From JAGXRK01 sp963714415 (GTDB lineage: Bacteria; Bacteroidota; Ignavibacteria; Ignavibacteriales; Ignavibacteriaceae), in assembly GCA_963714415.1 (NCBI GenBank), contig CAVQOL010000001.1, positions 496,001 through 560,000 on the forward strand: a stretch of 64,000 nt of DNA. Direction: 5' to 3'. Positions 46,381 through 55,589 of the stretch are shown here, piece by piece (positions within the stretch are counted from its first letter, which is position 1; every line of letters starts with the position of its first letter). The notes below the pieces were generated by a model. The model searched no databases and was not told where the DNA came from. It was given only the letters and a program-made list of their open reading frames with translations. Made by a program: the position numbers and the translations under genes.

Positions 46381-49093
46381 ATGTTAAAGAAGATTCTTGT
46401 GTTGTCTCTTGTTTTTTACGCAATAACTTTTTCTCAAGTTACTTATGAAAAAATATTTGAAAAAAATATAAATGAAATATCCATTCCATTGAGGATTGAA
46501 AACTCCGGGATTTATTGTATATCATCATTTGATGTAAATAAAGACACTGTTCTTCTAAATTCCTTTGATCCGCGACCAGGTGAATTATTTGTAAATAATA
46601 AATCATTAAAGACACATCAAAATAATTCGGGGACAGTTGATAACTTAATCTCTTTATCAAAAAGCAAAATTTCAGGCTTAGACGATGAGTCTTATTTAGG
46701 AATCAAATACAAAAGAGTATTTGTTAATAACAATAGCGATGTGTTTCTTGACGAAGATGGAATACTTACAAATGATAATGGTGAGCAAATCAATGTCATC
46801 GTTGAGAATAGAAATGTTTTAAATGTTGATTTCAGATTAAGATTCATTTACAAAAAATATTACCCTGAATTTTCCAAATAATCTTGCTTGTGCAGATTTT
46901 ATTGGTCTTGATAGAAATGGAAACTCTTTTGTGTTGGTTGAAACTTTTTTATCTGATATTCCGCTAAAAATTAAACGAGAAGTTTATGTCATTTCAAAAG
47001 AAGAGAATCTGCTCTCTATTCTTGAAATTCCATCAATAAAATATTTTCTAACACTCCGCGATTTCCAGATTGACGCCGAAGGAAATTTATATCATCTGTT
47101 AAGCGAAAAAGATAAAGTTACAATTTTCAAATGGACGGGTTTAACGAGAAATAACAAGGGCGAAATTTTTCAATATCCTTCTAAATACAATTACTCTTTT
47201 CATTTTAATGAATTGCTTCCGACAGATGAAGCCGAAGTAGATTTGTCAAATATTATTAATCAACCAACAGCTGTCAGCAGAACAGATGCCTTACAAATTG
47301 CAGAGAAATATGTGTACCTAAAATACTATTGTAATTCAAATAACCTTGCGCCCGCCCCTGTACTGGATCCATATGGAGACTATGTTCAGACCCCATCTTG
47401 GCTTGTGGTTGGATATAATGCAACGGTTCCTTATAAGTGGGGTGGTTTTAATACGATTTCACAATTTGTTTCAGGGCTTAGCAACGGAAGATATGCGGGA
47501 GATATTCATACTGCGGGTGTTTCTTCTTATGCTGTCGGTGTTGATTGTTCTGGTTTTGTAAGCAGATGCTGGCAACTTACATATCACGCTACAACCAGCT
47601 CTATGCCCGGCATAACAACTCAATATGCTTCCTGGGATGATCTAAAACCGGGTGATGCAGTGCATAAGGTTGGACATGTGCGTTTGTTCGTTAAAAAAAA
47701 TCCTAATGGTTCGCTTAAAATTGTTGAAGCCGCTTCAAGACATTGGAATGTTTCTTACTGGTCTTTTAATCTTTCCGATTTAACTACATATACTCCTCGC
47801 TATTATAATGGTATGGAAACGAATTATTCCATAAAGCAACCAACTTTAGTTAGTGTGATTGTTCCATCAACCAACCAAGCCGATCTTACATGGACTTCTG
47901 ATACTTCCGGAGTTAAAGGGTATAGATTATATAAATCCACCGATGGAGAAACATGGACTTTATTTGCAGACGAGAATACAATTACCTCTACATCTGCAAC
48001 TATAATTAAAGCTAATCAAGTTGAATATTATCGAATTTCCAGTGTGTTGAGAGATGGTTTAGATACAGAAAGCGACTGGTCAAATGCTCTTGGTAGCGGT
48101 GAGTCATCCGGCGGCAATAAAATTTTAATTGTTGATGGATATGAAAGGAATGCCGGTGGTGCAAGTTGGCAAGGTCCGGGACATAACTTTGCTGTAAGGT
48201 ATGGCGAAGCACTAAAGAAAAAATCTTTAAACTTTGATTGTGTTAAAAACAGTTTGGTTTCTAATTCACAAATAAATCTGAATAACTATAACGCTGTTAT
48301 GTGGATTCTCGGAGACGAAAGCACGGCAGATGAAACATTTAATTCAAACGAGCAAACAGCTGTTATGACTTATCTGGAAAGTGGTGGAAAACTATTCGTG
48401 TCGGGAAGTGAAATCGGTTGGGATTTGGATTACCTGGGAAGTGCAAGCGATAAAAGTTTTTATAATAATTATTTAAAAGCAAGCTACGTTGCAGATAATG
48501 CAAATTCAAATTCTGTTTACGGAACAAGCGAAAGTATTTTTTCTGGAATGAATTTTTATATTGGACAAACTTATGAAGAAGATTATCCTGACGAAATTAC
48601 AGCCTTTAGCGGCAGCACAGTATGTTTAAAATATTCAAACGACAAAGGAGCGGGTATTTTATATTCGGGAACTTTCGGCTCTTCTTCAAACACAGGAAAA
48701 ATTATACATTTTGGTTTTCCGCTTGAGACAACCGCTGATGATTCAAAATTCGAAGATGTTATTTCAAAAAGCGTTGATTTCTTTTTCGGGACAACCTCTA
48801 TCCAAGACGATGTTGACAAAATTACAGAATTTCAACTATCACAAAATTATCCTAATCCCTTTAACCCGAGTACTGTTATTGGTTATCAGATATCAGCTAA
48901 TAGTTATGTAAGTCTGAAGGTTTATGACTTATTAGGAAGGGAAATAGCAACTTTGGTTAATGAAGAACAAGCTGCTGGGGTTTACGAGGTAAAGTTCACG
49001 ATTAACGATGAACCATTAACTTCGGGTGTATACTTTTATCGTTTGCAGGCAGGGGAATATATGGCTATGAAAAAGATGTTATTGATCAAATAA
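46381..49093 (+). CDS. Type IX-secreted NlpC/P60-like multidomain protein, one frameshift
   Basis: Two frames make a ~903-residue exported protein. Signal peptide LVLSLVFYAITFSQ. One extra A in the run at 46852-46857 splits it; without it the frame reads YKNITLNFPNNLACADFIGL. Then come an NlpC/P60-like domain (GVDCSGFVSRCW with the catalytic Cys, KVGHVRLFVKK with the His), a fibronectin III-like segment (ADLTWTSDTSGVKGYRLYKS), a xanthan-lyase C-terminal-like region (KILIVDGYERNAGGASWQG) and a sorting tail QNYPNPFNPSTVIGYQIS...GVYFYRLQAG. It is probably a cell-surface or secreted peptidoglycan hydrolase. It is flanked by two inverted palindromic elements. Confidence 0.85.
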
Positions 49094-49102
49094 ATATTTA
49101 AT

Positions 49103-49131
49103 GTGGAGGCCACCTTTGAGGTGGACTCCAC
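49103..49131. repeat. Palindromic intergenic element, copy 2 (inverted)
   Basis: GTGGAG...CTCCAC with inner CACCT/AGGTG, the reverse complement of the element at 45621-45649 apart from about two bases. It lies ten bases after the stop of the type IX-secreted gene and ten before the convergent M48 stop, so it may act as a terminator. Confidence 0.7.
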
Positions 49132-49141
49132 ACGTCACAAA

Positions 49142-49945
49142 TTATTTTTTGTAATACTTCAGCGCTTCAGGAAGGTGCTTTTTAATATTCGCAATTCTTG
49201 TTTCATCAGATGGATGTGTGCTTAAAAATTCCGGCGGTGAAGCACCGCCTTTCATAGCAGACATCCTTGTCCAGAAATCTACTGCTACATTCGGATTATA
49301 ACCAGCCATCGCCATAAATATCAAACCCAATCTGTCTGCTTCGCTTTCATGCGTTCTGCTGAAGGGAAGCATTACTCCAATCGTAGTACCGACTCCGTAT
49401 GCAGTCATAAAAAGATTTTGTGTTAATTCGGGTTCGTCTTTCAAAGCAACCGATAGTGCCATTCCACCAAGCTCCTGAAGTAAACCCTGACTCATTCTTT
49501 CACCGCCATGCTGTGCAATTGCATGAGCAATTTCATGTCCCATTACAACTGCTAGTCCGGTTTCATCCTGTGTTATCGGAAGTATTCCGGTATAAACAAC
49601 AACTTTACCGCCGGGCATACACCAAGCATTTACGTCGGGGCTTTCAACCAGATTAAAATCCCATTGATATCCCTGTAATTCTTTAGATAGATTGTTTTGT
49701 GCAAAATACGTTTCAACAGCTCTTTGAACGTTCACACCTATGCGCTTCACCATCGCAGTTTTATTTGCATCGGTACTCAACTTATTCTGTTTTAAAAATT
49801 CATCATACTGCTGGAAACTTAACGCATTAATTTCCGATGCAGGAATCAAGTTTAGCTGCGATCTCCCTGTAATTGGAACAGTACTGCAATAATAAACAGT
49901 AAATGCCAGCAATAGCACCGGTAAAATTATTTTTAATGATCTCAT
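49142..49945 (-). CDS. M48 family metallopeptidase lipoprotein
   Basis: A 267-residue zinc peptidase. The signal ends VYYCSTVPITGRSQLNLI, typical of the periplasmic BepA/LoiP-like group. The zinc motif is in VVMGHEIAHAIAQHGGERMSQ (HEIAH), with the third ligand in SRTHESEADRLGLIFMAMAGYNP. It ends FLSTHPSDETRIANIKKHLPEA, also typical. Likely role: quality control of outer-membrane proteins. It is convergent with the preceding gene and divergent from ychF. Confidence 0.94.
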   Translation of the reverse strand: MRSLKIILPVLLLAFTVYYCSTVPITGRSQLNLIPASEINALSFQQYDEFLKQNKLSTDANKTAMVKRIGVNVQRAVETYFAQNNLSKELQGYQWDFNLVESPDVNAWCMPGGKVVVYTGILPITQDETGLAVVMGHEIAHAIAQHGGERMSQGLLQELGGMALSVALKDEPELTQNLFMTAYGVGTTIGVMLPFSRTHESEADRLGLIFMAMAGYNPNVAVDFWTRMSAMKGGASPPEFLSTHPSDETRIANIKKHLPEALKYYKK

Positions 49946-50086
49946 TTTTTGCCTCTCTGTTTTTACAAGATATGATTTTCTTCTTTTTAAATATAAAAAA
50001 TAATATTCCGAGAATGCAATCTAAAGACATACTCCATTTACTTGATTATATTTGTATTAAATTATTAGAAATAAAAAGAGAAACAG

Positions 50087-51169
50087 ATGCAAATAGGAAT
50101 AGTCGGGCTGCCATATTCCGGGAAATCAACACTTTTCCAAACGATAACCAAAACACTTTTAGATCCCGCAGAGCTTTTAAAATCAGAAGCACATCAGGCT
50201 GTTATAAAAGTACCGGATGCAAGACTTGATAAGCTGACAGAAATGTTCAACCCGAAGAAAAAAGTAAATGCAACTATTGAGGTTGTAGATGTTGTTGGTT
50301 TACAAAAAGGTGATTCGGGTTCTACACAGTTTACGGGAAATTTTCTTTCTAAGGTAAAAACAAATGATGCGCTTGTCCAGGTAGTAAGATTGTTTTCAAA
50401 TGAGTCCGTTCCTCATCCCGATGGATCAATAAATATGGCGCGGGATATTGATTCTTTTGAGACGGAATTTATTATTTCAGATATGTCTTTGATTGAAAAA
50501 AGATTGGAGAATATAAAGAAGCAAATAATGAAAACGAATGATGATAAACTTAAGCGTGAAGTTCCTCTTCTTGAAAAATGTCTTGAGCTTCTTCAAAATG
50601 AAACCCCACTACGTGACCATAATTTCACTAAAGACGAAATGTTGATTTTAAGAACCTATCAGCTTCTTTCAATCAAACCGATGCTGATTGCTCTTAACTT
50701 CGATGAATCGCAAACAAATGATACGGAAACGTTCCTTAACGAACTTATAAAGAAAAAACTTGGTCCTAACACAAAGGCACTATACTTTTTCGGCCAGATT
50801 GAAATGGAAATGGCTGAACTTTCGGAAGAAGATGCTAAAGTTTTTATGGATGATTACGGAATTAAAGAATCTGCACTTGATAGTCTGATAAGAGAATCTT
50901 ATGACCTGCTTGGTCTTCAATCTTTCTTCACCGTCGGCGATGATGAATGCCGCGCATGGACAATTAGAAAAGGAATGAATGCTCAGGAATCGGCAGGAGA
51001 AATTCATACGGATTTTTTCAAAAAATTTATCCGTGCAGAAGTTGTTTCTTATGATGATTATCTTGAGCTCGGTTCGTTTCCAAAAGCAAAAGAAGCCGGC
51101 AAATGGAGATTGGAAGGTAAAGAATATATTGTTAAAGATGGGGATATTATTTCAGTAAGACATAGTTAA
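50087..51169 (+). CDS. ychF: YchF/Obg-like P-loop ATPase
   Basis: A 360-residue protein of the YchF family, a ribosome-linked ATPase. The N-terminal P-loop is GLPYSGKSTLF (G1), with VVDVVGLQKGDSG (G3). The usual NKxD is replaced by LNFDESQ, as in family members that favour ATP. A helical insert follows (FIISDMSLIEKRLENIKKQ), then a C-terminal TGS-like domain (FFTVGDDECRAWTIRKGMNAQESAGEIHTDFFKKFIRAEVV). The P-loop has Tyr-Ser in place of Asn-Val, a variant worth noting. Length is normal. Confidence 0.92.
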   Translation: MQIGIVGLPYSGKSTLFQTITKTLLDPAELLKSEAHQAVIKVPDARLDKLTEMFNPKKKVNATIEVVDVVGLQKGDSGSTQFTGNFLSKVKTNDALVQVVRLFSNESVPHPDGSINMARDIDSFETEFIISDMSLIEKRLENIKKQIMKTNDDKLKREVPLLEKCLELLQNETPLRDHNFTKDEMLILRTYQLLSIKPMLIALNFDESQTNDTETFLNELIKKKLGPNTKALYFFGQIEMEMAELSEEDAKVFMDDYGIKESALDSLIRESYDLLGLQSFFTVGDDECRAWTIRKGMNAQESAGEIHTDFFKKFIRAEVVSYDDYLELGSFPKAKEAGKWRLEGKEYIVKDGDIISVRHS

Positions 51170-51227
51170 GTCAGGCGAAATTCATTTATTAAATTGTTAA
51201 TTTGCAAACAACAATTTGAAAGATTTT

Positions 51228-51494
51228 ATGGAAGATAAATGGACAAATGAAATGCTTTTTATACAGCTTGTGATGCAAAATCATCAGATGGCAATGATGT
51301 CTCTGGGAAAACTGGAAAATCCCGTTGCCGGAAAAACAGAACAGAACCTTGAGTTTGCAAAACTTTCTATTGATACTCTTGATATGATAAAAGAAAAAAC
51401 GAAAGGCAATCTTTCCGAGTACGAAGAGAAATTTCTTGATGAAACGCTTAAAGAAGTTAAGCTCGTTTATGTAAATGAGATGAATAAAAATTAG
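51228..51494 (+). CDS. DUF1844 family protein
   Basis: An 88-residue protein. The ATG at 51228 (MEDKWTNEMLFIQLVMQNHQ) is chosen over an upstream TTG. It matches the DUF1844 pattern: LGKLENPVAGKTEQNLEFAKLSIDTLDMIKEKTKGNLSEYEEKFLDETLKEVKLVYV. The family is small, helical and of unknown function. It lies between ychF and the NAD kinase gene, with gaps of 58 and 36 bases. Confidence 0.9.
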   Translation: MEDKWTNEMLFIQLVMQNHQMAMMSLGKLENPVAGKTEQNLEFAKLSIDTLDMIKEKTKGNLSEYEEKFLDETLKEVKLVYVNEMNKN

Positions 51495-51530
51495 ATCACA
51501 ACTTTATACAAATAATAACGAGAAGCGGCA

Positions 51531-52433
51531 ATGCTAATTGGTATCGTTGCTAACATAACAAAAGAAAACGTGCTTGAAGTTGTTTCGTCCTTCATTCACA
51601 AGCTTAAAGAGAATAACCTCGATTATCTGCTTACAAAATCTCTTGTCGAAGATAAGGGCAAATTAAAGATCCAGCTCGATGAAGAATTTCCCAATGAAGA
51701 TAAAGAAATTTATGAAAAAAGTGATCTGATACTTTCCATCGGCGGCGACGGTACAATGCTGGCAACAGCCTTTCATGCTTTTAACTACGATAAACCAGTA
51801 CTTGGAGTAAATATTGGCAAACTAGGTTTTCTTGTCGAGGCAGACGTTGTTCATATGGACAAAATAATTGAAGCAATAAAAACAAAAAATTATACTATTG
51901 ATGAGCGAATGGTTATTACTGGTGATTGCGCCAGTTACGGTTGTGAAAAGTTGTTTGCAATTAATGACATCGTAATCGAAAAAGGCGGCTGGCCAAAAAT
52001 GATTGAGCTTTCTGCCTGGGTAGATGGAGAATACGTAACGACTTTTTCCGCTGATGGTTTGATTGTCGCGACACCAACTGGTTCAACGGGATATTCGATT
52101 TCTGTGGGCGGACCAATAGTTTCACCTCAGTCAAGTGTAATAACGCTTTCACCAATTTCACCGCATAGCTTAACAGTACGTCCGCTGGTTTTGCCAAGCA
52201 ATCAGGAACTTCTTATTCGCGCTGATTCACCACACACACATCTTATGGTTAGCTGTGATGGACAAAGAGTTTTTACTTTTCCGCCTCCTTTTGAAATAAC
52301 AATCAGGAAATATGAAAAATCATTAAAGCTTGTTCATACATCATTAACAACATATTTTGAAACTCTCAGGAAAAAACTTCTTTGGGGAGTTGATGTGCGT
52401 TTCAATCGGCTAGATAATAAGGAAGAAAAATGA
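51531..52433 (+). CDS. nadK: NAD kinase
   Basis: A 300-residue ATP-NAD kinase that makes NADP. The signature GGDG is in LILSIGGDGTMLATAF; next come LGVNIGKLGFLVEAD, NDIVIEKGGWPKMIELSAWVDG, FSADGLIVATPTGSTGYSISVGGPIV (the TGSTAY-like motif) and the C-terminal SPHSLTVRPLVLP. Length is normal. The next gene overlaps by ATGA. Confidence 0.95.
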   Translation: MLIGIVANITKENVLEVVSSFIHKLKENNLDYLLTKSLVEDKGKLKIQLDEEFPNEDKEIYEKSDLILSIGGDGTMLATAFHAFNYDKPVLGVNIGKLGFLVEADVVHMDKIIEAIKTKNYTIDERMVITGDCASYGCEKLFAINDIVIEKGGWPKMIELSAWVDGEYVTTFSADGLIVATPTGSTGYSISVGGPIVSPQSSVITLSPISPHSLTVRPLVLPSNQELLIRADSPHTHLMVSCDGQRVFTFPPPFEITIRKYEKSLKLVHTSLTTYFETLRKKLLWGVDVRFNRLDNKEEK

Positions 52434-52933
52434 AAATATTATTTTTAATAATCGTGTTTGCTTTAAATTCATTTGTCTGTGCTCAGACCAATTATGAAAT
52501 ACAAACCGATGAAAAAACCGGGAAGGAAATGATTGTCGGAATCTATACAAGAGATATCCTGCTTTCGCCGGAATGGGAAGATGAATATTTGAATTATAGT
52601 ATTGATGCAATTGCTGCAGATGAAATTATTCCTCTCATAGAAAACATTAAAATAAAAATTGTTGGTGCTACTTGGTGCAGTGACTCACGTGAACAAATTC
52701 CGCGATTTTATAAAATATTAGATTATCTCGCATTCCCGGAAGAAAATGTCGAGCTGATTTTTGTTAACCGAAATAAGGATGGCCTTGCCGACGAAGCTAC
52801 CGGGCTGGGAATAGAACTTGTTCCTACATTTATTTTTTACAAAAATGATTCTGAGCTTGGAAGAATAATTGAAACACCATATGAACGTCTTGAGCTGGAT
52901 ATGCTCAGCATACTAAATGAATCAATGGAATGA
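52430..52933 (+). CDS. Exported thioredoxin-like protein
   Basis: A 167-residue protein with a signal peptide (ILFLIIVFALNSFVCAQ). A thioredoxin-type fold is suggested by IKIVGATWCSDSREQIPRFYKIL and the cis-Pro region LGIELVPTFIFYKNDSELGRII. The active site is W-C-S-D-S, with only one Cys where thioredoxins have CxxC, so disulfide exchange would need a partner thiol or another role. Its start overlaps the nadK stop. Confidence 0.82.
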   Translation: MKILFLIIVFALNSFVCAQTNYEIQTDEKTGKEMIVGIYTRDILLSPEWEDEYLNYSIDAIAADEIIPLIENIKIKIVGATWCSDSREQIPRFYKILDYLAFPEENVELIFVNRNKDGLADEATGLGIELVPTFIFYKNDSELGRIIETPYERLELDMLSILNESME

Positions 52934-53032
52934 TGTTCTGCAAATTTCCGACATTATATCTCTGCAGGATTTCAATATTTTAAAATAGAATATGGTTAAT
53001 AAAAACTTTCATCAAACAATAAAGAATAAAAT

Positions 53033-54007
53033 ATGATTATAGTAACCGGTGGCGCCGGCTTTATAGGTAGCGCAATTGTCTGGAGATTAAATGAACTCGG
53101 AACAGATAAAATAATTATAGTTGACGAGCTCGGTAAAGATGAAAAATGGAAAAATCTTGTCGGACTTAAGTTTGAAGATTTTGTAAACAAACAAGTTTTC
53201 ATCGATTATCTGCGCAATGAAAAAATTCTTTACAAGATTGATGCAATACTCCATCTTGGGGCAATTTCATCAACAACAGAAAAAGATGCCGATCTTTTGC
53301 TTTCGAACAATTACAACTACACCGAAACCCTTGCACGGTTTTGTTTAAAAAACGATATTCGTTTTATTTACGCATCGTCGGCCGCAACATACGGTGATGG
53401 AACAGAAGGTTTTATTGATAACGAGGACAAATTAGAATCTCTTCGTCCCTTGAATATGTACGGCTACTCAAAGCAACTTTTTGATCTCTGGGCAAAACGT
53501 CACGGTGCTTTTAATAAAATAGTCGGTATAAAATATTTCAATGTTTACGGACCAAACGAATATCACAAAGGCGATATGCGTTCTGTTGTACACAAAGCCT
53601 TTGAGCAAGTTAGAGATACGGGCAAAGTTAGATTGTTCAAGTCAAGAAGACCGGATTACAAAGACGGCGAACAGATGCGCGATTTTGTTTATATAAAAGA
53701 TGCCGTTGATATGACTTTGTACTTTCTTGAAAATAAAGAGAAGAACGGGCTTTATAATGTGGGTGCCGGCAAAGCAAGAAGCTGGAACGATCTTGTTAAG
53801 TCTTTATTTAATGCAATGGGCAAACCGGTTAACATTGAATATATTGATTTGCCAGATCATCTCGCGGATAAATATCAATACTTTACGGAAGCTAATCTAA
53901 AGAAATTAAGAGACGCAGGATATACTCTACCGACAACGTCGCTTGAAGACGGTATAGCAGATTACATAAAAAATTATTTGCTTAAAAATTCTTATCTGGG
54001 TTATTGA
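53033..54007 (+). CDS. hldD: ADP-L-glycero-D-manno-heptose 6-epimerase
   Basis: A 324-residue extended SDR epimerase that forms the heptose donor for lipopolysaccharide core. The NADP-binding start is IIVTGGAGFIGSAIVWRLNE; IVDELGKDEKWKNLVGLKFEDF is characteristic of HldD/RfaD. The catalytic region is IYASSAATYGDGTEGF, MYGYSKQLFDLW (YxxxK), then KYFNVYGPNEYHKGDMRSVV and RDFVYIKDAVDMTLYF. Length is normal. It implies a heptose-containing LPS core, consistent with the polysaccharide locus at 1.6-12 kb. Confidence 0.95.
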   Translation: MIIVTGGAGFIGSAIVWRLNELGTDKIIIVDELGKDEKWKNLVGLKFEDFVNKQVFIDYLRNEKILYKIDAILHLGAISSTTEKDADLLLSNNYNYTETLARFCLKNDIRFIYASSAATYGDGTEGFIDNEDKLESLRPLNMYGYSKQLFDLWAKRHGAFNKIVGIKYFNVYGPNEYHKGDMRSVVHKAFEQVRDTGKVRLFKSRRPDYKDGEQMRDFVYIKDAVDMTLYFLENKEKNGLYNVGAGKARSWNDLVKSLFNAMGKPVNIEYIDLPDHLADKYQYFTEANLKKLRDAGYTLPTTSLEDGIADYIKNYLLKNSYLGY

Positions 54008-54076
54008 AAAAACAAGAGGAAGGGTGAGAGCGAGAAATAATAATAATATTCTTAGTCTTGCTTTCTCTCTTACTCT

Positions 54077-54391
54077 TTAAATGAAGGGCGTTTCCTCGTC
54101 GTCATCAAAAAGATCGTCTTCATCGAGTTCATCAATCTCTAAATCATCTTCAAAAACATCATCATCGCTCGGCTCTTTATCAAACAAGTCATCATCGTCT
54201 TCGTCTTCTTCATAATAATCATCGTCTTCAGCAAAGTCATCATCTTTATCATCAGATTTGTCACGATCATCGTCATCGTCTTTTTTGCGACGCTTTGCTG
54301 CAAAAAGTGATTCTTCATAAAAATAACCTGACCCGGTAATGGAATATCTTTCTTCTTCGTTCAAATCTTTTTTTAATTCGGACATATCCAT
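54077..54391 (-). CDS. Highly acidic low-complexity protein
   Basis: A 104-residue product. The first ~35 residues are normal (MDMSELKKDLNEEERYS, GYFYEESLFAAKRRKK); the rest is mostly Asp/Glu. A GGAGA site precedes the ATG. Such acidic tails occur in chaperone or RNA polymerase-associated proteins, but no family is recognised. The frame is plausible because the low-complexity run is consistently acidic; translation is not proven. It is convergent with hldD. Confidence 0.6.
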   Translation of the reverse strand: MDMSELKKDLNEEERYSITGSGYFYEESLFAAKRRKKDDDDDRDKSDDKDDDFAEDDDYYEEDEDDDDLFDKEPSDDDVFEDDLEIDELDEDDLFDDDEETPFI

Positions 54392-54576
54392 GCTGTGCTG
54401 TCTCCGGAATTTGGTTCTATGTATCAGTTGTTTTGTTTATCCTGTCAAAATCTGTGAATTCTAAAATTAAAAACCAAATAAAAAATTAAATCTATTTTTG
54501 TTCACAATCCTTTATTAAAAGTTAATTGTGTACTATAACTTTGTCAATGCTAATTTTATAATAATCGGATTAAATA

Positions 54577-55041
54577 ATGAAACTTGCAACTCTCTGTTAT
54601 GTTATGGATAAAAACCAGAATGCAACACTAATGATTCACCGCGTGAAAAAACAAAATGATTATCATGAAGGTAAGTGGAATGGGCTTGGCGGCAAGTTTG
54701 ATCCCGGTGAAAGTCCCGAAGAATGTGCAATAAGAGAAATTGAAGAAGAAAGCGGATTAAAAGTTAAATCCGTAACTATGAAGGGTTTTATAACATTCCC
54801 TTTATTTGATGGAAAAGAGGACTGGTATGTTTTTCTTTTTACGGCTAATGAATTCGAGGGAAAATTAATCGATTCACCGGAAGGTCATCTTGAATGGATA
54901 CCAAATAATAAGCTTACAGAAATTAATCTGTGGGAGGGTGATAAAATTTTTATTCCCTGGCTTTTCGAAGACAGGTTCTTTAGTGCTAAGTTTAATTATG
55001 ATGGTGGCAAATTTGTGGATTATACGGTAAGTTTTTATTAA
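54577..55041 (+). CDS. NUDIX hydrolase (8-oxo-dGTP diphosphatase-like)
   Basis: A 154-residue protein with the NUDIX box GLGGKFDPGESPEECAIREIEEESGL (G-x5-E-x7-REUxEExGU). Upstream, LCYVMDKNQNATLMIHRVKKQNDYHEGKWN matches the MutT/MTH1-like subgroup. These enzymes hydrolyse oxidised nucleoside triphosphates or related pyrophosphates; the exact substrate cannot be read. It lies alone after an AT-rich gap, upstream of the unusual 55.0-56.2 kb segment. Confidence 0.9.
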   Translation: MKLATLCYVMDKNQNATLMIHRVKKQNDYHEGKWNGLGGKFDPGESPEECAIREIEEESGLKVKSVTMKGFITFPLFDGKEDWYVFLFTANEFEGKLIDSPEGHLEWIPNNKLTEINLWEGDKIFIPWLFEDRFFSAKFNYDGGKFVDYTVSFY

Positions 55042-55204
55042 TGACTTTTTATCCTGGTATCTTTGTGGTGCTCTAAAAATTTAAATGCGCTTCCGATCTT
55101 TAATCTGTTTCGTGTTTAAAATATTCGTTCGTTACTTCCTTTCTTTTCATTTTTAATAACTTATTGACGAGGCTTCCCCTTATCGTGATAAAACTCACCT
55201 TCCA

Positions 55205-55455
55205 TTGATTGAGCATGGCCGTAACTACATGCGAGACGTATGTTTGGCGCAAAACACGACTGCAAAAGGAAAGCAGTAAAGACAGCGCGATTGCTCGAAC
55301 TGTCCGTGTAATAGTTTTGACACAGTTCTCGAAGCATCGATCCTTGTAGGAGAGTGGGACTGGCTAACTCACCACCTGGTTACATCTATGAAGGAACAGA
55401 GTGCCCGATGGAAATCCTGGCTACATTGGGGTAAAACCTTTGGCTGGAAGTACTA
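55205..55455 (+). ncRNA. Candidate structured RNA in a GC-rich patch
   Basis: A stretch clearly richer in G+C than its flanks. It contains a three-way junction: ACACG (55254-55258) with CGTGT (55305-55309) encloses ACTGC/GCAGT (55259-55277) and GACAG/CTGTC (55281-55304). Farther on, CATCG (55335-55339) pairs with CGATG (55406-55410), enclosing TCCT/AGGA and GAGT/ACTC hairpins. Strand is assumed plus. It matches no RNA that I recognise (not RNase P, tmRNA or SRP by their core motifs). An alternative is a decayed reading frame, since one plus frame is open over 55270-55455. Confidence 0.45.
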
Positions 55456-55589
55456 AGTTTGAGAAATGTAAATTAAAGTAACATTATAGCGCTTGATATG
55501 AAATCGCTTTGAACTCCGAACTTTTCATATACTTGACCGTCATATATTCTGGGTTTGCTTGTTTTTTTCATAGTGTAAAGGAAATTGAT

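Noticed and set aside
54077..54391. Acidic frame as a simple repeat artefact only
   Set aside because: The first third is non-repetitive and a plausible ribosome site precedes the start, so it was kept as a low-confidence gene.
55270..55455. Open plus-strand frame in the GC-rich patch as a gene
   Set aside because: It has no start with a ribosome site after the TAA at about 55278 until a late ATG, and no recognisable domain; the helices explain the region better, though a decayed gene remains possible.
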